The notes under the pieces: generated by a model
Database searches by the model: none
Seen by the model: only the letters and a program-made list of their open reading frames with translations
Told to the model about the DNA's origin: nothing
Program-made: the position numbers and the translations under genes
Assembly: GCA_003586115.2 (NCBI GenBank)
Contig: QVOM02000034.1
Span: 114,026,635 to 114,090,634, forward strand
Reading direction: 5' to 3'
DNA from: Salvator merianae
Lineage: Eukaryota > Chordata > Lepidosauria > Squamata > Teiidae
Length of the DNA: 64,000 nt
Part shown: positions 1 to 11,974 of the stretch, one piece after another
Position numbering within the stretch: position 1 is the stretch's first letter
Layout: each line of letters begins with the position of its first letter

Positions 1-2
1 CT

Positions 3-1629
3 GAAAATGATTCAGTCGAGGTGACTGGGGCACGTCTTTGTCCAGTTATGTGGGAAGAGTTTGAACCGGTGACGCCTGATGAAGTGGACAAGGCCATGGG
101 AGCTGTGAGCTCCGTCACCTGTTTATTGGATCCATGTCCCTCCTGGCTGGTTTCAACCAGCAGGGAAGTGACACGGGGCTGGGTCCAGGCGATTGTAAAT
201 GCTTCTTTGAGGGAGGGGTCATTTCCAGCTCCCTACAAGGAGGTGATTGTGCACCCCCTCCTCAAGAAGCCTTCCCTGGACCCAACTGTTTTAAACAACT
301 ATCGTCCTGTCTCCAACCTCCCCTTTATAGGGAAAGTTGTCAAGAAGGTGGTGGCGTTCCAGCTCCAGCGGTCCTTGGATGAAGCCGATTACCTAGGCCC
401 GTGGCAGTCTGGTTTCAGGCCCGGCTACAGCACTGAGACCGCCTTGGTCGCACTGATAGATGATCTCTGGCGGGCTCGGGATAGGGGTTATTCCTCTATC
501 CTGGTGCTTCTTGTCCTCTCAGCGGCTTTCGATACCATCGACCATGGTATCCTTCTGCGCTGGCTGGAGGGGTTGGGAGTGGGAACCACCGTTTTACGGT
601 GGTTTTCCTCCTACCTGCCTGGCCGGTTGCAGTCGGTGTTAGTAGGGAGGTAGAGGTCTGCCCCTAGGCCCCTTATTTGTGGGGTGCCTCAGGCGTCTGT
701 CCCCTCCCCTCTGCTATTCAACATTTACATGAAACCGCTGGGTGAGATCATCCGTCATTATGGGGTGAGTTACCATCAATACGCTGATGATACTCAGCTG
801 TACATTTCCACCCCGCGCCAATTCAGTGAAGTGGTCGATGTAATGTGCCGGTGTCTGGAGGCTGTCAGGGTCTGGATGGGCATCAACAGACTTAGGCTTA
901 ATCCTGACAAGACGGAATGGCTGTGGGTGTTACCTCCCAAGGACACGGCCATCTGTCCATCCAGTACTCTGGGGGGGGGGATTGTTGACCTCCTCAGAGA
1001 AGGTCCGTAACCTAGGTGTGCTCCTTGATCCGCAGCTGACTTTGGAACGTCATCTGTTGGCTGTGGTGAGCGAAGCATTTGCCCAGGTTCAGTTAGTCCA
1101 TCAGTTACGGCCTTATTTGGACAGGGAGTCCCTCCTTACAGTTGCTCATGCCCTCATCACCTCGAGGATCGATTACTGCATTGCTCTCTACATGGGGCTA
1201 CCTTTGAAGAGTGTCCGGAGACTGCAGGTAGTCCAAAATGCAGCCGCGCGATCTGTCTCTGGCTTGCCTAGATATGCCAGTGTTTCTCCAACACTCCGCG
1301 AGCTGCATTGGCTGCCGGTTGGTCTCCATACCCAATTCAAAGTGTTGGTAGTTACCTATAAAGCCCTACATGGCTTAGGACCAGGTTACTTACGGGACTA
1401 TCTCCTGCCTCATGTATCCCAGTGGCCAGTCAGGAGCCACAGAGTTGGCCTTCTCCAGGTCCCGCCAGCCAATCAATGTCAGCTGGCGGGCCCCAGGGGA
1501 AGGGCCTTCTCTGTGGCGGCTCCGACCCTGTGGAACCAGCTCCCCCTAGAGATCCGTACTGCCCCTACTCTCTTGGCCTTTCGGAAGATCTTAAAAACAC
1601 AACTTTGCTGGCAGGCCTGGAGTCGCTGA
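3..1629 (+). pseudogene. Broken L2-type reverse transcriptase ORF2 (3' part)
   Basis: In a live element this protein would nick target DNA and copy the element's RNA into the break. What is left is the reverse transcriptase and C-terminal region; the endonuclease would lie left of the window. The frame is open from base 3 (E-N-D-S-V-E) to a TAG at 651-653, continues in the same frame through YADD at 780-791, then shifts by one at a run of ten G (971-980) and runs to TGA at 1627-1629. The first catalytic aspartate of motif A is lost: codon 513-515 is GTC (Val) in VLLVLSAAFD, where the family has LLDLSAAFD. YADD is intact. Any start codon near base 21 is only an internal codon. The copy cannot make an active enzyme. 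Confidence 0.9.
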
Positions 1630-1822
1630 ATTTGATGCTCCACCTGATCGGTAGGATGACTGTGTAGTGTGAATGTTACTTAGGAATGTATGTTAGGTTT
1701 GGGGTTTTAGATAGATTTTAAATTGTAATTTTAGATGGATTGCAAATTGCAATTTTAGATGGACTATAATTGGACAAAGGTTGGATTATTTGATTATTAT
1801 TATGTGTATTTATATGTTGTAA

Positions 1823-1893
1823 GCCGCCCCGAGTCTTCGGAGAGGGGCGGCATATAAGTCCAATAAATAAATAAATAAATAAATAAATAAATA
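1823..1893 (+). repeat. LINE 3' hairpin and AAAT tail
   Basis: GCCGCCCC (1823-1830) pairs with GGGGCGGC (1844-1851) around a 13-base loop, followed by a short linker and about eight AAAT units (1862-1893). In LINEs of this group the 3' end is what the reverse transcriptase recognises for target-primed copying, so a stem-loop next to a short tandem tail fits an RNA recognition element. That role is inference. Confidence 0.8.
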
Positions 1894-3203
1894 GTTTATG
1901 ATCATTCCCAGTATAGTGCTGAGACCATTGCAGATCTCACTGCCTGTCTGAAGACACCTTAGTTGTGCGTGGTGTGCCTCTTTTTAGCTCACGTGCATCA
2001 ACTCAAGCTATGTGAGGAAATTCTGTACATCTCCATCTCTCTATCTTATTCAAAGTCTATCATCTGTTAGCAGTTGACTGTCCTTAGCTAACCTATTCCC
2101 CCACTTGGTTGAGACTTGCATCCATGGATGCAAACTGCATCAGACTAGCTTGAGCATTCCTCTGCATGTGAATCCATCTCCCTATTTCTGTTGCAGGCAT
2201 CTAAGGAAGATCCATACAGGGATGGGGCAGAGCACTTTAAGTATTCCAGCTCCCTGTTTCCACGTTAATAATAATGCTATGAAAGCAGCACTTCTCTTAA
2301 TGCAGTAGTATGCTGTGGTGAAGAGGGGTTTCCTTTACTCCCATCATCATGATCACAGACAGGGTATTTTTGGTTTTGATCATGATAGGCAGAGATCATT
2401 TCCTGTGTCTGTATACAAGGAATGTCACTAAGGGGACCAGTAAGTACACTTGAGCATCATCAGTGGTGCAACAGGGCTGATACCAAAAAGGGAGGAGCTC
2501 GAAGCACTGTTAAGCCCACTCTTCAGTTGAAGCACTGTGCTTATACTGGCATGGCAGGGGAAGAGTGTGGTATCTGTGTGGATGCTATATTCCTACTGCA
2601 AATTGAATGAACAATGAGAAGGCAGAGTTGTGTGGACACTGCACCTTCACAGTGCATTCAAACTACCAGAAAGGCACCATGTGGATTCTGTCCTAGACTG
2701 ATAAAGGGGCATGGGACTATCCTGTTCGTGATTTAGTACCTACATGGGCAGAATTGTGTGACAACGTGGTCTGAGAACTTCTTTGCTATTAATTTCTTAC
2801 TAGTAATAGGGTGAGGGTGAATCAGAGATGAAAGGTGCCATCTTCTGAGATCAAAAGATCTGCAAGGTAATGAAACCCTAAAGCAGATTGACTTGAGCTG
2901 ATTTGCCCAAAACACAGGCACACACACACACACATGCACACACAAAACAGAACTGATAAACAGGTGTATAGTTTACTTCCCATTTCCAATAAAGCCAAGT
3001 CAGTTGTGTTTTCCAAGCTGAATCTCAACACAGACTTGACTGGGGAGGTGCTGGATGCCAACCAGCATTAAAGGGGTTTCCAGAATCTGCAATCAACAGC
3101 TGGCAACCACCATCAGTGAATGTGTTCCTGGAAGCAGAAAGGACACAAATCTTTCTATTCTATGTTGTATCAAATGTTACTTATCTGTTCTGCTATATTT
3201 GAA
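1894..3203. other. Unassigned sequence, no gene seen
   Basis: No open frame with recognisable protein content and no clear repeat ends. A short CA run sits at about 2920-2941. Short open frames here are of chance length and lack codon character. Confidence 0.6.
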
Positions 3204-3247
3204 TATTCTGGAATAAAGCATTTCTGGGAGTGCTTTATTCCAGAATA
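3204..3247. repeat. Perfect 17-bp inverted repeat (hairpin)
   Basis: Bases 3204-3220 are the exact reverse complement of 3231-3247, with a 10-base loop between them (core arm ATTCTGGAATAAAGCA). Arms this long without a mismatch in otherwise ordinary DNA suggest the core or ends of a very short foldback transposon or a recent palindromic event. No coding or terminator context is present. Confidence 0.85.
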
Positions 3248-5581
3248 ACCAAAAATAGTGGAAATAGTAAGCAATGTCTGGATACAGCCTTACGTCTTAG
3301 CTTATAGCTTAGTTTGTTTTGTTTGGTTTTCATATGCTGGTCAATCTTGCCTTTGTGTTTATATGTTCTTTCTGTTAGAATATTTGTCTTAAACTGTTCT
3401 GGTATATATATATGTTTATTTATGTTGTAGGATCAAAACTACAAATACAAACATTTAAATATGATCAGTGAAGCATATATATTTCATGCTTGCATAAAAT
3501 ACAAAACATAAGAATTCTAAAACTAAGTGCTAAGCACAATTATAACATTTATTGAATAAATTGTCTTATGGTAATAATACGGGCTCTGAATTTGGTAGCA
3601 TTTCTAATGACACCTGGATTAGAATCTGAAAGTGATAAAAGAAAAGAAAATATGGATGTTCTACCTGGGAGCTAAATATTTTTGAACCACTGTCTTTGTG
3701 AAACAAACAATGTTAAAAACATGTTCAAGGTTTCCACTGCTCCTTCTTGACAAGGGCAAAAGCATTCAGTGAAAGGTGTTTTTGTGTATCTGCCAGGCAA
3801 CACAGCTCATGGTAAAGCATTTAAGTGTGCAAGACTGAAAGCTCTGAAATATTTTGGTATTGGGAGCTTGTATAAGTAATTAGGCTACTGAGAAATTTTG
3901 TAAGACAGAAATCTGCTGGATAAACAACTGTTGTCATTTTGAAAGTCCTTGTCATGAATCTGCTGTCTAATGGCTGCTAAAGCTTTACATGGGCTTATTG
4001 CCAATAGGATGTGGGGTAAAAATCTTAAAGACAGCTATTTTACCCTGGAATCTTTCCACCATCAAGATACACTGGTAGTTGTCAGCAGAAATAAAAGGTA
4101 TAAACATGATAGAAAGAAATTTAGGGCCTTTTTTGCACTAGCTGGTATTCCAGTCCAGCATGATTCCTAGATGCCTTTTGGACCTGTTCTGCATTCTGGA
4201 GAGGAACAGAAGATACACTGTCCCCCACTAGACTACTATGTCTGTACCTGGATGGAGAGTAGCCCAGTCTAGGCATAGACCAGGATACCATTAGACCTGT
4301 GGTATAGGGACCCCATAAATGGAACAGGGAGGTCTCCAAATATAACTATAAGGGTTTCAAATACAGAGAATCTGACCAGAATCCCTGGACTCTGTAGAAA
4401 CTGATTTTCTCTGCTTATCTCTTGAATAAGTTAACCTGGCGTCTCAGAGAAGCTCAGGAAATTATGCATTAATGGTTAACAGAAGATTGAGCAACTATTT
4501 GGCCATCAAAACTACTCCATTGTTCAAACTTACACCTTGAGAACTTCTCTTTAAGAATGCAAATAGCAACATTTAAGTTCATCAACCAGTGTAGTCGTCT
4601 GTTTATCTGTCTACGTGACAAGGCACACACCTTTGCTCAGCTCTAGGAAGTTCCCTCCTTTTTCTACTTGGGAAAAAGAATATAAAAAGTTCAGGTTTTT
4701 ACTATTAGGAAGTGAGGAGAAGAAGCAGGAGTTAGCAGGAGCTGAGGAAGGAGGAGAACAAGAGACATTATGGAGCAGAGGAAGAAGAAAGCATCTCAGA
4801 GCCATTTTTACCTTCGCTAAGAGCTGATTTTTACCTCCCTCCTGAAATGGGAGAGAACAGATTTTTCCAAGGAGCTGCCTGATTCACTGCTTGCACTTTC
4901 CTTTATTTTCCTTTTTGACAACATTAAGTTTTATCTGGAGAAGACTACAGATGGGTGAGATGTATCCCTCTAATGCTAGGAATTTCTCTAGTTTCCATTG
5001 CTAGCTTCTTCCAGACTCTCTCTCTCTCTTCCCCCCCCCCCCCCACCCGCCTTCTACCTCTTTTACACACACTAAATAGGTCTCCTTACTTAGTTTGGAG
5101 CCAAGCCTTTTTCTTTTTCTTTCCAAATGCCAAACTAACTATCCTATCTATGAAACTGGCTGATTCTAACAAAGTACATTGTTTATTGCTCTTTCTTTGG
5201 ATTTCAATCTTTTTGCTGGGTCATAATAAAGATGCACCATTCTTTTCAAGAATTACCTCCCCTTTATTTGCATTTTCTATGTCAATTTAGTGTTATTAAA
5301 ACCATAACCAAGATATCGATCCCTACGAAGGTCTAATATCTGGGCAGAAGCTAATTTCCCCAAAATATCGTCCCAGAGCTCGACCTTTAACAGTTTTCTT
5401 TTCCTTAAAGGAAAACTCTCTGTACACACAATCTTAACAGCCATATAAAAGCTGTGAGATGACTTTCCCTTCAAAAGCTTTTATTGCTGATGGAATGTAC
5501 TGCCCTCATTTACAGTAGAATAACTATTTGAGCTTTTTTTTCCACCAAATCTATAACATGAGTTAATAGACAGATGTACTG
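3248..5581. other. Unassigned AT-rich sequence, no gene seen
   Basis: No supported gene. Contains a TA-rich patch near 3400-3420 and a pyrimidine/C run at about 5018-5045 that includes roughly 15 consecutive C. Short open frames on both strands show no family motifs. Confidence 0.6.
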
Positions 5582-5760
5582 AAATGAACCATGTGGTTCA
5601 GTTGGTTTGAACTTGAACCAGAATCACCCCATTCAATGGGGTCAGTTCAAGCATGAACAGAACACTGGAGTGTGATTGAACTGGTTGAACCACCTGATTC
5701 ATTTTTTTTTTTTTTTCTTACCATGTTGGCCTTTAAAAAAGGACTTTTTTCACAACCATA
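5582..5760. repeat. GTTCAA/TTGAAC-rich interspersed repeat, copy 1
   Basis: The segment is packed with GGTTCAG, GGTTTGAAC, TTGAACC and GAACTGG words in both orientations, then a poly-T run and a CTTTAAAAAAGGACTTTT stretch. The same word set and the same CTTTTAAAAGACTTTTT neighbour occur at 46110-46390, and similar words at 60040-60290, so these look like diverged copies of one repeat. Its class is not recognised; the self-complementary word pairs suggest a foldback or MITE-like origin. Confidence 0.5.
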
Positions 5761-8700
5761 GAATACTGCAGAGAAGAGTGAGTTCTAATTATTCTGTCAA
5801 TCAGGCTATAGCAAGTTAACAAGGATCTAATAGGATTATGCAGTTGAGTAATTTTTTTAGGCTTCCAGAGTTGTAAAATGATCACTTCCTTTCCAAGTGA
5901 TTTCTTCAAAGCTAATTCTCAGTCTCTGGATTTCTGAAAACTAGGATTCCCTTCTAAAGCCATTAATGCTCACCAACCCAACTTGGCTCATACATTCATC
6001 CCCAAGCATTAATCTTGTATAAACTTTGGATCCCATTTGAAACCCACCTCCCCACCTATTGTGAACTCTAGCCAAAACATTTTTCTAAGCTACAAAAATA
6101 ATAAAGAAAGGGTTGAGGAAAAAATAAAATCCTCACTTTCCAATGGCTAGTTCCATGTTTTCTCAGAGTTAAGAGGGAGAAAAAGTGGAGAGAGGAGAAG
6201 GGATTTGCTCTCAAGGTCTCTGTTCCATTACAGATCCAATACAACATAAGTAAAATGTAGGAAGAAAATGCTCCTTCAAAATGATGCTTCTGTTCTCCTG
6301 TCAGACAAGCTCTTTCTCATACACAAGTGGGAAGAAAGACAGAGTTCTCTTTCTAAGGTACTTTTTGTTTTCCTGACAAGGTATTGGGAGGCAATGGAAA
6401 GCATAGTTCAGAGGCTCCCAGGACTGTGATCTATCCTGGGCAAGTGAGTAAATGGAAGGGAGGTGAATTTCTTCACTGATCCCAAGCAATAGAGTGAATA
6501 GGAGCTTTATCAGGCAACAAGACTGGCAACATGTTCAGAGTTTTGCCAGTAGACCAGCAGTGATTTCAGCGAAGTGAAGGAGTCTGTACAGGATGGTACA
6601 AACTCAGCATCAGCAAGCAGGTATTTCACCAGGATGGCAAGCACCAGTCTTCAGCTGGAAAAGCAGGAATGAAATCTTCACCCAAATGGCAAGTGATTTG
6701 TAGCAATGAAGAGGTTAGACAGAGTTTCCCCAACTCAAAAGTCCACTTGCCAAAATGGGGAATTATGACAGGTTTTATATCTTTTAGGGCTATGTTTGAA
6801 AGAACGAGAAGGGAGGAACCAAAAAAGGATTCACATAGCTTGAGCCATGCCAGGTCAAAAAGTAAGTCATGCATGCAATCATCCAAATCATATCTGCAAA
6901 ATCTGTCACAACTAATTCTGGTAGTTGTTTCCTGGTGCCAGCTATCTTTGACAGACTAAACTGTTGTTTTAAGATTAAAACTCTTTTTGACAAGTAAAGT
7001 CAGTTTTGAATCAGAATGTATCACTGATATTGTTACACATGGATTCTATATTGAGTCTAAGCCTTATGTTTTCTCTAGGTGCTTAATCCTTTGATTAAAT
7101 CACCACAAACTGGCAATTATCAAATTAAGAAGAGAGATAGTGTTACCTTCCCCAACCAAAGGTTGCTCAACTTGTTGCCTTATTGCCGTCTATTACAACA
7201 TGTTTGCACAAGACACATGGGGGAAGAAGGGGTAAAGGGGCTTGATTACTTTAAAATGAGAACTATTTTTTTTTATTTTCATGGCTTCCTCTTAGCCTAT
7301 CAGCATAGGTTCACGTTAAATGTTCAAATATGATCCCTTAACGTGTTTCCAGCTTTTCCAGACATCATGGTTCAGCATCAGAGCTTTATGTACCAATAAA
7401 GTAATTTATTATTTAAGTCATATCATAACACATTGACATTAAAGGAAGTTCACAGTCCTGTTTTCAGCAGGGGGAAGGACTTCTGGCTGCAGACACCCGC
7501 ACAAGACACTGCTGCCACAGGGCCATCCTATGGGCATGAAATTTTTGTCCATAGAATGAGTTTGACTCTGGGGGACAGCTGCAAATTTTGATGCTTCTAC
7601 CAATCAAAAATCTGCAAGTCCATTCAAAATCCCATTATCCTTCTGATTTATGGATGCCAAACAGCTTCACTATGAACAGCTGGTGTCCCAGTAATCATTG
7701 TTTGTCATCACTTGAAGGGGGATCTGTCAATCAAAATATGTGTGAACTCCTTTCATTATGTTTTTTAAAAAGAAATTTGTCTGATCTCCCATTTTCTTGG
7801 ACCCTCTCTATTCAGCAGTGACCCATAGATGGGGATCAAAGTAAAAATGGTCCAGTGACATTATTTCATCTTCATGAACCAGAAACCAGGACACAAAGAA
7901 TCAGATACTGGTTGAGGTTCGGCTAAGAACAAAGCTTTGAATCATTCTGATTCTCTATTACCACTGCTCCATTGACTGATTCTATAAGCTGCTGGTGCTG
8001 GACAGGCCAGGGGTGCTCAATCCTTTCTCCTGAATCTTGCTTGACACTGACATAGTTGCAGAATTTTCAAAGATTTCCCCTCCGTGACTGATAAGACTGA
8101 CTCAGGACACCCCATTTACTCATGTATATGCATTCATTGTTAGGATACGGATTATTTTATACTGAGTCAGTCTAGTGCCAAATCTTTGTGTGTGTGTGTG
8201 TGTGTGTGTGTGTAGGTTATACTTCTTGATGTCCTCCTGGGTCTACAGAATTAGACGTCAAAAAGTATTGAGAAACAAATTTCTGCTTTTTTGGGGGGGT
8301 GGGATATATATCTAGCTTCTTGACTAAATAATATTTTTTAACAAACAGACTTGCTCAAAAGTTCTCCTTACTGTAAATGTAAAGCATTTGTCTCTTTAGG
8401 CTGATAGTGTTCTCAATGGATAAGAAAAAAGGTTTTCACTGAAATTCAACTGCAATTACCACTTTGATATGAAGATAAACAATCTTTACAAGTTCCCATA
8501 TGGAATGCAGCTATGGATTCATGCTCACTTTGAATGTCAATAAGGTTTGCAATTTCTCTGCATGCCAACCATCATATTTAAAATCATAGGTACACATTGA
8601 AGCACACCTTGAAAACCAACTTTATGATTTTTGATCAAGTAGATTTATGTACATAGCAATCAGATGTCAGTTAATGTTTACAAAGCAGCAATCTTGGCTG

Positions 8701-9150
8701 TGTTTATACTTCAACATTTCTGTGCACTGGAAGTAACCCTAGGACACTCTGATAGCAGCCTTCAAAGCAAAAATAAAAACAAGAAAAAACAACCCTCCAT
8801 CTTTTCTTCCTGAAGATCCAGGCATTTCAGCATTGGACTATTGGAAGTCTCAGTCTGGACTAGTAAAATCTGAATCAAAGGTGTGTTTGTGGAAATGGAG
8901 TAGTGGGAGTGGCACTGGGTTTGACCACTCCCAATTATTAGGGCGGCAATGAGGGTAGATTCCCATGCTTCTCCATTTCACCACCTATCTGGGGTTGCTT
9001 TTTCACCTTTTTAAAATAAATTTCTGCACAGGACTGCACAGGACTACAGCTTTTGAGCTCTTCTTTTACATAAAATATGGTCTCCCTCCCAGCTCTGCTA
9101 ATGTGCTTTGGTGCTGAGGGGAAAACATGCCAATAGAGGAGGTTCAGTTT
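5761..9150. other. Unassigned sequence, no gene seen
   Basis: No supported gene or full repeat. Includes a TG microsatellite at 8187-8214 and a G run at about 8292-8298. Open frames of 60-96 codons on both strands have no recognisable content. Confidence 0.6.
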
Positions 9151-9152
9151 AA

Positions 9153-9224
<72 letters not shown>

Positions 9225-9229
9225 GAGAG
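9151..9229 (+). repeat. AAAG microsatellite
   Basis: About 18 tandem AAAG units ending in a short GA run. All-purine on the plus strand. It creates a lysine/arginine-rich open frame that is not a gene. Confidence 0.95.
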
Positions 9230-10559
9230 TACCGTCTCTGCAGCCGCTACCCTCCCCTTTCAGCTTCGTATATATAAAGTACAACTATTTATTTTTAATC
9301 TGTTCATATACTTCTGTGCATTGCTATATGTTCTCAACTTGTGGGGGATAGTGCCTCCATCTCTGCAACCTCACTCATTATGTCCTCGAGAAGTTGCTGC
9401 TGCTGTGGGAAAATAGATGCAGGAAGCTCCCCAGGACTGATTATGCAGGCACCAGGTGGCTAGAAACACTCCAGTGGTGAAGGAGCAGGGTAAGAGAGGA
9501 GGAAAGAGAGGGAGGGCCTAGCAGAGAGGTGAACTGCTCCTGCTCCAACTACTGGCACCAGAAATAGCTCCTGGCACCCAGCTGGATCCCCTTTGCAGAT
9601 TTGGGACTGCTGCTACTGGCACTTTGAGAATCAGTAGACAAGAACAGAGCTCTAACACTAGAATGTGGTGGGTGGAGTGTGATAGGGTTGGGGGGAAGAG
9701 ACAGAAGAGGGGGACTACTTGCTTTGAATGCATCCTACTTCTCATTAGCTAACTTTGACCAGATAGAGGGATGACATGGAAGCAGTGGGTTGGGCAATGT
9801 TTGGCTGTGAAGTATGCAGAGCCATCTCTCTTCCTGTCCTAGAGGTGCCTTCTAAGCCACTAGTGGCAGCAGCCAGGATAATCCCAGCAGGTCTTCATGC
9901 CTGCCCACTTCCAGAGGGACCTCTTCCTGAACCCAACTCTTTGTGGGAGGAAGGGTGGAAGCCTTGGCTCTAGGCTACACCAGGAAGTCAAAAGATCTCC
10001 TGGAAGAAAGTTGTGCACAATAAACTGTTCCTGTTTTCTTGCCAAGAAAACTGCACAGTCTTGAAGTCAACTCAACATCTTATTAGTCAACTCTTTTCCT
10101 AATAAGATGTGAGTTCTTCAAGGTGCCATGAGACCCTTCTCCAGCCCCAGATTCTCCCTTAATTTCTATGCATTTTAAAATGTATATCTGTGTTTTCTTC
10201 CAAGCCTCAAGTCAGTTTTAATATCACAGCAACACTGTGATACAGTTTAGGCAAAGAGGCAGGGATTTGCCCAGGAAAATGAAATAAATATTTTATATTT
10301 ATATAAAGTTGAAAGGGGAGAATAGCAGCTGTATAAAAGCCTGCATTATTGATGCATTCTTTCCTCAGAACCATAGCATATAAGCAGAGCACAGAGGCAG
10401 GACATATTTTGCACAGACAAGTTGCTCAAAATCCATAGTCCTGTGCAGAAATTGATTTTAAAAGGTAAAGAAAGTAGATACTTATGAACAGGGGAAAAAA
10501 AAAAAAAAAAGTATACTATTTGGTTTCCTTGGATCACCATTCATACTGGGTATTCTGGA
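9230..10559. other. Unassigned sequence, no gene seen
   Basis: No supported gene. A 10-bp inverted repeat CATCTTATTA / TAATAAGATG lies at about 10075-10108 and a poly-A run at about 10495-10510. Confidence 0.55.
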
Positions 10560-10980
10560 CCGAATTCCCATGCCAGCCCCAAAACTGACGTGAACGTCAG
10601 AGCTAGCTTTCAAAAGCTTCAGCAGACAGGAATGAAAGTTCCTGACCTCAGGGGCACCAGAGGACCCACTTCAATGGTACATTTTGTTGTGCTGTCAAAA
10701 TGAGTTTCCCAGTAAGCCAGACCACCGAAGCATGCACTTTCTGCATGCCTACTTGGTCCAGTTTACCCCAGGATACTGTACTGGTTGACCTGTATAATCA
10801 GGTCCACCTGTGTTCCAGCTCAGAAGGCTATTTTTGATCTCCTGATCTGGATTATGCTGTGTCTAGTGCAGGCAGAGTAAATTAGGAGGGAGCAGGATCT
10901 CCCTTAAACTGGTCTACCATGCAGAAAGAAGGCTCCTGGACCCCTTCATAAACTGGTTTAAGGGTAATTGCAGAAAGGCC
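10560..10980 (+). mobile_element. MITE-like DNA transposon, group B, left end eroded
   Basis: Internal text matches the copy at 17699-18221 in order: a block around AAAGTTC...CCTCAGGGGC...AGGACCCACTT, then CTCCTGATCTGG, then a right end reading TTGCAGAAAGGCC that stops at 10980. The right end fits the GTGC(A/G)RAANGGCC consensus seen in its relatives. The left end is not clear, so the start is approximate. No open frame for a transposase. Confidence 0.6.
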
Positions 10981-11509
10981 CTAATTCTGTCTTAGCAAAG
11001 AATTTTAGTTCTCTTCTTGGCTAACCCATGTAAAGGGGCAAGAACAGACATTTAAGTCTATTATTTAGTTTTATTAGGTCATCCCATAGTGAAGCAAGGA
11101 GATTAATTCTCATATACAGAAATGGCTTTCTCCTTTAGAAATTTTCCTGTAACATGCAAAAGTCAGGAAGAACCCATTTCACTTTAGAACTAGACTTAAT
11201 ATTTAACTGGTTTTATCTATGCTGCTCCTTAATGCAAGTACAATAAAGACTTACACTTGGCAGCCCAGATGCTATCAATCATTGGATAGTTCTATAGTGG
11301 TCAAAAGCAACCCTAAGGGCCCTTTTGCATTCATACAAAGTTTGTGAAATACAGTTTTCCTTTAATGCAGTTTTGGAAAATGTAATTTCCCTTGCTTAAT
11401 GAAATTGTGGAAACTTTCAAAAATGCAGTTTGATCTGAGAGGCCTCACTAAGTTGCACTGGTAGACTGGCCCTCCCTTCCACAGCATTGTTAATTTCTTA
11501 GTCATCTGT

Positions 11510-11974
11510 GGCCCTTTTTGTACTTACCTGCCCTGTTCAGAAACAGTGATCCAGAATAGCCAGACTCACTGATTCTGAACAAGGGAAAGGAAGATGACAC
11601 TGATCCAGACCATATCATTCCGCATTGCCACAGCCTCAAAGTATGTGCGTGCTTCAAGGCAGAACAAGGAGGTCTCTGAGGGCCAAGAATATAAGTTCCT
11701 AACCTTGGGAGCCTCTGGGATTCCATTTTGTGGCACACTTTGGCATGCCACTGAAATTGCTCTTGGGTAGCCCCAAACATGGAGATATACCTTGTTTGGA
11801 ATTGGGACGCACTGGTCCACCCGCTACCAATAATCCTGATTATGGCATCTCTAATTGGGATCATGCTCAGCAGGGGCTGACCATCTAGAACTTCATTAAC
11901 ATGCAGATCTATGTGGCCTACGGCCTTACTATGCAGGCTCTTAATCCTGATTAACGGCTTGTACAGAAAGGGCC
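11510..11974 (+). mobile_element. MITE-like DNA transposon, group B
   Basis: Left end GGCCCTTTTTGTACTTA and right end TGTACAGAAAGGGCC are inverted repeats of each other with few mismatches and enclose 465 bp. Internal text (AAGTTCCTAACCTTGGGAGCCTCTGG) resembles the other group B copies. Flanking 5-mers are TCTGT and GATGT, so the target duplication is not exact. A 196-codon open frame on the minus strand covers most of the element and spills beyond it; it has no transposase motif and is probably chance. Confidence 0.7.

Larger units (their letters stand above)
1..1893 (+). mobile_element. L2-like LINE (CR1/L2 group), 5' end outside the window
   Basis: Non-LTR retrotransposon copy entering from the left edge, so its true 5' end is not visible. 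It holds a broken reverse transcriptase (to 1629), about 190 bp of AT-rich 3' untranslated sequence, a GC-rich hairpin at 1823-1851 and an AAAT tail at 1862-1893. The protein carries the L2 signature NYRPVSNLPF, then QSGFRPGYSTETAL, then the AAFD motif and YADD. The fairly intact text, with three obvious lesions in 1.6 kb, suggests a moderately young dead copy. Assignment to the L2 side of the CR1/L2 group is from recall of the protein motifs, without a library search. Confidence 0.88.
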
